Shown here: one piece after another, positions 4,816-8,641 of the stretch
Numbering within the stretch: the first letter of the stretch is position 1
Layout of the letters: each line of letters begins with the position of its first letter
Assembly: GCA_028679495.1 (NCBI GenBank)
Contig: JAJRBK010000157.1
Coordinates: forward strand, 1-8,641
Length of the DNA: 8,641 bases
Source: Methanobacteriota archaeon
GTDB lineage: Archaea; Halobacteriota; Bog-38; Methanoflorentales; Methanoflorentaceae
Reading direction: 5' to 3'
Program-made: the position numbers and the translations under genes
The notes under the pieces: generated by a model
Seen by the model: the letters and a program-made list of their open reading frames with translations, nothing else
Told to the model about the DNA's origin: nothing
Database searches by the model: none

Positions 4816-4837
4816 AGTGATACGTATAAAGCCAAAT

Positions 4838-5728
4838 ATGGCAGTGCGCACGCTTAAGAGGTCAAGAATAAAGGATGCGAAAGGGACGACCATCGAGCTC
4901 ATCCTCTTGCTTTGTGCTGTCTCTGCAGTGGCGGCAATATTCCTCATTATTTGGTTTATTTTCAGTGAAGGGCTGCCCTTTGTCCTTGAGGCAGGCCCTC
5001 AATTCTTGACGTCGAGCATCTGGCTGCCCACCGATAGCTTTTCCGACGGCTCATGGGGGATCTTTCCTATCCTCGTTGGTTCGCTTATCGTCACGTTCGG
5101 CGCTATAGGCATTGGAACGCCTCTTGGCGTTGCATGCGCGGTGTTTTTGGCGGAAATCGCCCCCCCTGCAGTTCGACGCGTGCTCGTCCCCTCGATAAAC
5201 GCCCTCGCAGGCGTGCCGTCCGTCGTATACGGATTCTTCGGTCTCGTGGTCATCGTCCCGTGGATACGAGGTCAATTCGGCGGGTTCGGCACGAGCGTTT
5301 TTGCAAGCTGGGTCATCTTGTCTATTATGATATTGCCGACGATTATTAGCATCTCCACGGATTCCATACGAGCTGTTCCTCGTGAGTACAAGGAGGGGAG
5401 CCTCGCGATGGGCGCCACCCAGTGGCAAACCATTAGAAGCGTAATGATCCCAGCCGCGAGCTCCGGGATCATAGCAAGCGTTATCCTCGGTATGGGACGC
5501 GCGATTGGTGAGACCATGGCAGTACTTATGGTCGCCGGTAATGCCGTGAGCATCCCAAACTCAATCTTCGCCCCCGTGAGCACGCTTACTGCCCAAATTG
5601 CTCTTGAGATGGGATACGCAGCAGGAGCGCATCGCCAAGCACTCTTTGCGATGGGCATGGTGCTCTTCGTAGTCATTATGATCCTAACGGGGCTCGCAAA
5701 CCTTGCGAGCAGGAGACGGGTGACGTAA
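4838..5728 (+). CDS. pstC: Phosphate ABC transporter permease PstC
   Basis: PstC is one of the two membrane subunits forming the phosphate channel. From the ATG at 4838 it is 296 aa with about six membrane helices: IELILLLCAVSAVAAIFLIIWFIF near residues 20-43, then FPILVGSLIVTFGAIGIG, GVPSVVYGFFGLVVIVPWI, ASWVILSIMILPTII, SGIIASVILGMG, and a last one near FAMGMVLFVVIMILTGL. The PstB-contacting coupling loop is EYKEGSLAMGATQWQTIRSV followed by the family signature GMGRAIGETMAVLMVAGN. The frame opens with a GTG at 4817, but that codon lies inside the AAGGGAGTGAT ribosome-site-like stretch. I therefore prefer the ATG at 4838, although its spacing (16 bases) is long. The stop codon abuts the pstA start. 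Confidence 0.93.
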   Translation: MAVRTLKRSRIKDAKGTTIELILLLCAVSAVAAIFLIIWFIFSEGLPFVLEAGPQFLTSSIWLPTDSFSDGSWGIFPILVGSLIVTFGAIGIGTPLGVACAVFLAEIAPPAVRRVLVPSINALAGVPSVVYGFFGLVVIVPWIRGQFGGFGTSVFASWVILSIMILPTIISISTDSIRAVPREYKEGSLAMGATQWQTIRSVMIPAASSGIIASVILGMGRAIGETMAVLMVAGNAVSIPNSIFAPVSTLTAQIALEMGYAAGAHRQALFAMGMVLFVVIMILTGLANLASRRRVT

Positions 5729-6577
5729 ATGCCTGTCAAACGCCGCGAAATGGTGCCGCTTGCCTTGCTATGGGCATCAGGCATTGCGACGCTCTTTATT
5801 CTAATCGTGATACTTGCGTTCATACTTGCGAACGGCCTCCCGTTAGTCAACTGGAATTTCTTAACAGCAGAGCCAAGTGTGTGGGGACAAACAGGCGGAG
5901 GTATCTATTCAACCATCGTGGCGACACTCGCGGTCACTGGTGTCAGTTTGGCCGTGGCAGGGCCAATAAGCGTTGGTGGTGCAATTTACCTGAACGAGTA
6001 CACGAAGGAGAACTTCCTTCGAAGGATTATCCGCCAGGCGGCTGAAATACTGGCGGGCATCCCATCGATCGTGGTCGGCCTCTTCGGGTTCCTCTTCTTC
6101 GTCATCTACCTAGCACCTTACACGGGAGGATGGTCTGTGCTTTCGGGAGGGTTGACGCTCGCGTTCATGGTCCTGCCAATCTCTCTCAGGACGTCAGAGG
6201 AGGCGCTGAAAACCGTCCCCGCTGAGCTGCGCGAGGGCAGCCTTGGATTGGGTGCGACAAAATGGCAGGCGATAACGACGGTGGTCGTTCCGACAGCGCT
6301 TCCTGGAATCGTTACAGGGCTCATCTTAGGGCTGGGGCGAGCTATTGGCGAAACGGCAGCAATTCTCCTCACCGCAGGAGGCGCCTTAAACCTCATCAAC
6401 AGCCTCTACGATCCGGGGCGGCCTATGACGCTGCATCTTTATGATGTCCTCACGGAATACCGTGATACCTCGACGGCCTATGGCACGGCAGCCGTCTTGA
6501 TCATCGCAATCTTAGCGATTACGTTTATTACTGATTGGCTGATGAACCGCTATACCAACAAGCTGAAGGGGTTGTGA
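5729..6577 (+). CDS. pstA: Phosphate ABC transporter permease PstA
   Basis: PstA is the second channel subunit, pairing with PstC in the membrane. It is 282 aa with about six hydrophobic helices: LALLWASGIATLFILIVILAFIL (11-33), IVATLAVTGVSLAVAGPISVGGAIYL, SIVVGLFGFLFFVIYL, GLTLAFMVLPISL, a helix before GLILGLGRAIGET, and LIIAILAITFITDWL near the end. The coupling loop is ELREGSLGLGATKWQAITTV, followed by GRAIGETAAILLTAGGA, the counterpart of the PstC signature. The ATG immediately follows the pstC TAA with no gap. The ribosome site GGGTGA lies inside the end of pstC, so the two are translationally coupled. Downstream, its stop codon overlaps a possible GTG start of pstB. Confidence 0.94.
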   Translation: MPVKRREMVPLALLWASGIATLFILIVILAFILANGLPLVNWNFLTAEPSVWGQTGGGIYSTIVATLAVTGVSLAVAGPISVGGAIYLNEYTKENFLRRIIRQAAEILAGIPSIVVGLFGFLFFVIYLAPYTGGWSVLSGGLTLAFMVLPISLRTSEEALKTVPAELREGSLGLGATKWQAITTVVVPTALPGIVTGLILGLGRAIGETAAILLTAGGALNLINSLYDPGRPMTLHLYDVLTEYRDTSTAYGTAAVLIIAILAITFITDWLMNRYTNKLKGL

Positions 6578-6585
6578 AAAGTCCG

Positions 6586-7347
6586 ATGGATGATAACGTT
6601 GAGATCAGCGTCAAGAACCTGAGCCTCTGGTTCGGCAAGTTCCAAGCGCTCAAGAATATCAGCATAGCTATTCCAAAAAATGAGGTGACAGCGCTCATCG
6701 GCCCCTCAGGATGCGGCAAGTCAACTTTCATCAAAACCCTCGATAGGATGAACGACCTCGTGGATAACGTCAGGATTACCGGCGAGGTCATCTACAAGGG
6801 ACGAAACATCCTCGACGACGACACGGATGTCGTTCAATTACGAAAAGAGATCGGAATGGTCTTCCAGAAGCCAAACCCCTTTCCAAAGTCAATTTATGAC
6901 AACGTTGCCTACGGGCCACGCGTCCACGGGATCAAGGATAGGAAAGCCCTTAACGATATCGTTGAGGGGAGCTTGAGAAAAGCGGCCCTATGGGACGAAG
7001 TAAGCGACCGCCTGAATGAATCGGCGCTGAGGCTGTCTGGCGGTCAACAACAACGCTTATGTATCGCGCGGCTTCTGGCGGTAGAGCCTAATGTGCTCCT
7101 TATGGACGAGCCCGCTTCAGCGTTAGATCCAATTGCGACATCGAAAATCGAGGATCTCTTATATGAGCTGAAGAGGGAGTACACCATCATCATCGTCACG
7201 CACAACATGCAACAGGCTGCACGCGTCGCTACACATACCGCGTTTTTTCTGCTCGGGGAGCTCATAGAGTACGCTTCGACGATAGATTTATTTGAACGAC
7301 CACGAGACAAGAGGACTGAGGATTACGTTACCGGCAAGTTCGGATAA
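6586..7347 (+). CDS. pstB: Phosphate ABC transporter ATP-binding protein PstB
   Basis: PstB is the cytoplasmic ATPase that drives phosphate import through PstCA. From the ATG at 6586 it is 253 aa with a complete nucleotide-binding domain: Walker A GPSGCGKST (39-47), Q-loop MVFQKPNPFP (Q94), signature LSGGQQQR, Walker B LLMDEP (catalytic Glu175), D-loop SALD, and switch His206 in VTHNMQQA. The family-typical segments LDRMNDL and QKPNPFPKSIYDNV identify the phosphate subfamily. It ends DYVTGKFG, as PstB proteins usually do. An upstream GTG at 6574 overlaps the pstA stop as GTGA and would add four residues (VKSP). It has AAGGGG only 3 bases away, so the ATG is preferred but not certain. phoU follows after 14 bases. 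Confidence 0.96.
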   Translation: MDDNVEISVKNLSLWFGKFQALKNISIAIPKNEVTALIGPSGCGKSTFIKTLDRMNDLVDNVRITGEVIYKGRNILDDDTDVVQLRKEIGMVFQKPNPFPKSIYDNVAYGPRVHGIKDRKALNDIVEGSLRKAALWDEVSDRLNESALRLSGGQQQRLCIARLLAVEPNVLLMDEPASALDPIATSKIEDLLYELKREYTIIIVTHNMQQAARVATHTAFFLLGELIEYASTIDLFERPRDKRTEDYVTGKFG

Positions 7348-7361
7348 ACGAGACGAAGAAT

Positions 7362-8027
7362 ATGGCAAGAGTTCGATACGTAAGGAAGCTAAAAGAACTG
7401 CGACAAAACGTCATAAAAATGGGCAATGCCACCCTGAAATCGGTAGAGGAAGGGCTTGAGGCCCTCGAAGCGAGCGATGCGGCCCTTGCCGAGCGTGTAA
7501 TCAAAAACGATGATGTGATCGATAAATGTGACCGTAAGATAGAGTCCCAATGCATGATGCTGCTTGCGCTCGAACAACCCATGGCAAAGGATCTCCGCGT
7601 TATTGCGACCTCGTTAAAGATGATCACCGACTTGGAGCGGATCGGTGATTTCACGGTGGACATTGCAGAAGAAATTGTGTCTATGGGGAAGCCCATCAGG
7701 ACACCTGTCCCCCTGTCAAAGTTCAATGAGCTTGTCAGCGAGGTCAAATCAATGGTCGCAGATAGCATAGAGACGTACGCCCAGGGCAACATCGAAATGG
7801 CGCGCACGTTTGAATCTCGCGATGACAAGATCGACTCTCTATACAAGGAGATCGTCAGCGACATGGTAGGCACGTTCGTTGAAGGTCAGTGCTCAACGGA
7901 AAGCGTCGCTGATATAGCGAGCTTTCTCTACATCACTCGCTATCTTGAGCGTATTGCCGATCACGCGGTCAATATAGGAAATCGTGTCTGTTACATGGAA
8001 GAGGGAGAGCGGAACTACCTCAAGTAA
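7362..8027 (+). CDS. phoU: Phosphate transport regulator PhoU
   Basis: PhoU is a cytoplasmic, metal-binding protein that restrains Pst transport when phosphate is plentiful; in bacteria it also links Pst to the PhoR sensor, which is not seen here. The 221-aa protein has the two repeated three-helix bundles of the family (about 1-105 and 120-215). The metal-cluster motifs are present in both halves: DLERIGDFTVDIAE (90-103; Glu92, Asp96, Asp100) and YLERIADHAVNI (194-205; Glu196, Asp200). Equivalent NDDVIDKCDRKIE (49-61) and RDDKIDSLYKEI (153-164) helices are also present. It is last in the pst operon, 14 bases after pstB, with only a weak ribosome site (GAAG). T-rich sequence follows downstream. 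Confidence 0.94.
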   Translation: MARVRYVRKLKELRQNVIKMGNATLKSVEEGLEALEASDAALAERVIKNDDVIDKCDRKIESQCMMLLALEQPMAKDLRVIATSLKMITDLERIGDFTVDIAEEIVSMGKPIRTPVPLSKFNELVSEVKSMVADSIETYAQGNIEMARTFESRDDKIDSLYKEIVSDMVGTFVEGQCSTESVADIASFLYITRYLERIADHAVNIGNRVCYMEEGERNYLK

Positions 8028-8094
8028 CTCACATGGATCGCGTGAGGAGTTAGTCAACACTGTACAACTCTTCTCGGTTTTAGCGCCTCTTTTT
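8024..8094 (+). terminator. Probable end of the pst operon transcript
   Basis: Immediately after phoU, AACTC near the stop codon can pair with GAGTT (about 8047-8051). T-rich stretches follow: TTTT at 8078-8081 and TTTTT at 8090-8094. Archaeal termination relies on T-runs, so this is the likely 3' end of pstSCAB-phoU. The runs are short, so the signal may be leaky. Confidence 0.4.
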
Positions 8095-8259
8095 GCCGTC
8101 TTGCTCGCTACGCATGTCGGGTACGCTTTCAGATAGCACAGATCGCTCTTGGGAAGGATTGGAATCCTCTTTACAACTGTCGCCTCGTATCCTGCCCGCG
8201 TAAAAACGGCGACAAAGCAATAAGCTGGCACGTCGAGGTATCGCAAGAGGAAGTCAAAA

Positions 8260-8265
8260 GGAGGT
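8260..8265 (+). promoter_or_regulatory. Strong ribosome binding site of the aldolase gene
   Basis: GGAGGT, preceded by AAAA, lies 5 bases before the ATG at 8271. It is the best ribosome site in the window and suggests high translation from a leadered transcript. No convincing TATA box is seen in the 240 bases upstream. Confidence 0.75.
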
Positions 8266-8270
8266 AACAA

Positions 8271-8641
8271 ATGGATCTCTCAGTGAGCGTTAAAGTCCCT
8301 CTGGACGTTCCCAAAGACATGCGTGCGACCTATGTCCGAAACCTTGACCTTATCACTAAAGGAAGCGGACGTCTTATGCTTTTTGCAGGGGATCAGAAGA
8401 TAGAGCATCTAAACGACGATTTTTTTGGCCCTGGAATCTCTCCCGATGACAACGATCCAGAACACTTATTTCGCATCGCAAGCAGTGCAGAGATAGGGTG
8501 CTTTGCCACGCAGATGGGTCTCATCGCCCGGTATGGAGAGGATTATCCGCGCGTGAACTATCTCATAAAGCTCAACTCTAAGACTAATCTCGTGAAGATC
8601 GAACAAGCCGACCCCTATAGCGGTATGTTTTACTCGATGGA
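8271..8641 (+). CDS. Archaeal class I aldolase (FbaB/DhnA-like), 5' part
   Basis: The first ~123 residues are visible and the gene runs off the window. The sequence resembles the archaeal class I fructose-bisphosphate aldolase/DhnA-type (beta/alpha)8-barrel proteins of methanogens: GRLMLFAGDQKIEHLNDDFFG (about 33-53), SPDDNDPEHLFRIAS, FATQMGLIARYG and YLIKLNSKTNLVK. In this family the enzyme cleaves or forms fructose 1,6-bisphosphate through a Schiff-base lysine in the C-terminal half, which is not visible here. Related members make amino-sugar precursors, so the exact substrate is uncertain. The start at 8271 is fixed by GGAGGT 5 bases upstream. With rpiA in the same window it suggests sugar-phosphate metabolism, but the genes are not linked in an operon. 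Confidence 0.75.
   Translation, partial: MDLSVSVKVPLDVPKDMRATYVRNLDLITKGSGRLMLFAGDQKIEHLNDDFFGPGISPDDNDPEHLFRIASSAEIGCFATQMGLIARYGEDYPRVNYLIKLNSKTNLVKIEQADPYSGMFYSM

Noticed and set aside
5272..5850. Minus-strand 192-aa open frame opposite pstC/pstA
   Set aside because: It is antisense of two clearly identified permease genes, with no recognisable motifs.
6535..6585. Upstream TTG start for pstB inside pstA
   Set aside because: TTG at 6535 would give a 42-base overlap and residues unlike PstB; the ATG at 6586 or the GTG at 6574 fits better.
7328..7873. Minus-strand 181-aa open frame opposite phoU
   Set aside because: It is antisense of a complete PhoU, Ser-rich, and ends across the pstB end.

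Overview
The window looks like euryarchaeal chromosome, most likely from a methanogen-related lineage (class Methanomicrobia sensu lato; I cannot place it further). The reasons are: a tRNA carrying bulge-helix-bulge introns and no encoded CCA; AT-rich TATA-type promoters; a winged-helix regulator of a type common in methanogens; an archaeal class I aldolase-type gene; and a PspA/PspAA/PspAB set. Base composition is fairly even, and I see no insertion sequence, CRISPR array or integrase.

Layout. (1) 1-118: two adjacent hairpins, then an AT-rich promoter. (2) 119-394 (+): a 91-aa protein resembling a heavy-metal-associated fold but without CxxC. (3) 488-1045 (+): a PspAB-like protein, convergent with a two-gene minus-strand operon of pspA (2069-1329) and pspAA (1332-1054), whose stop and start overlap as ATGA. 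(4) 2211-2900 (+): rpiA, ribose-5-phosphate isomerase A, divergent from pspA across a short gap with one palindromic TATA-like box. (5) 3311-2907 (-): a winged-helix regulator with an AT-rich upstream region containing inverted repeats. (6) 3545-3676 (+): a tRNA-Met(CAT) gene that appears to carry two introns, the usual one at 37/38 and a second, non-canonical one in the D-loop at 17/18. (7) 3934-8027 (+): pstS-pstC-pstA-pstB-phoU, a complete high-affinity phosphate ABC importer with its regulator. (8) 8271 to the window end (+): the 5' part of an archaeal FbaB/DhnA-type aldolase with a very strong ribosome binding site.

The genes form three functional blocks: an envelope-stress module (PspA, PspAA, PspAB); phosphate acquisition (PstS binds phosphate outside the cell, PstC and PstA form the channel, PstB powers it, PhoU restrains it); and sugar-phosphate metabolism (RpiA and the aldolase).

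The most unusual item is the tRNA. The D-loop insertion at 3562-3592 can be folded by hand into a complete helix-bulge-helix-bulge-helix splice motif. Removing it together with the canonical intron gives a normal 74-nt elongator tRNA-Met. Other points worth a look are a T-tract hairpin between pstS and pstC that could lower expression of the downstream genes, and operator-like inverted repeats near 3348-3393. All identifications come from reading the sequence; no database search was run.
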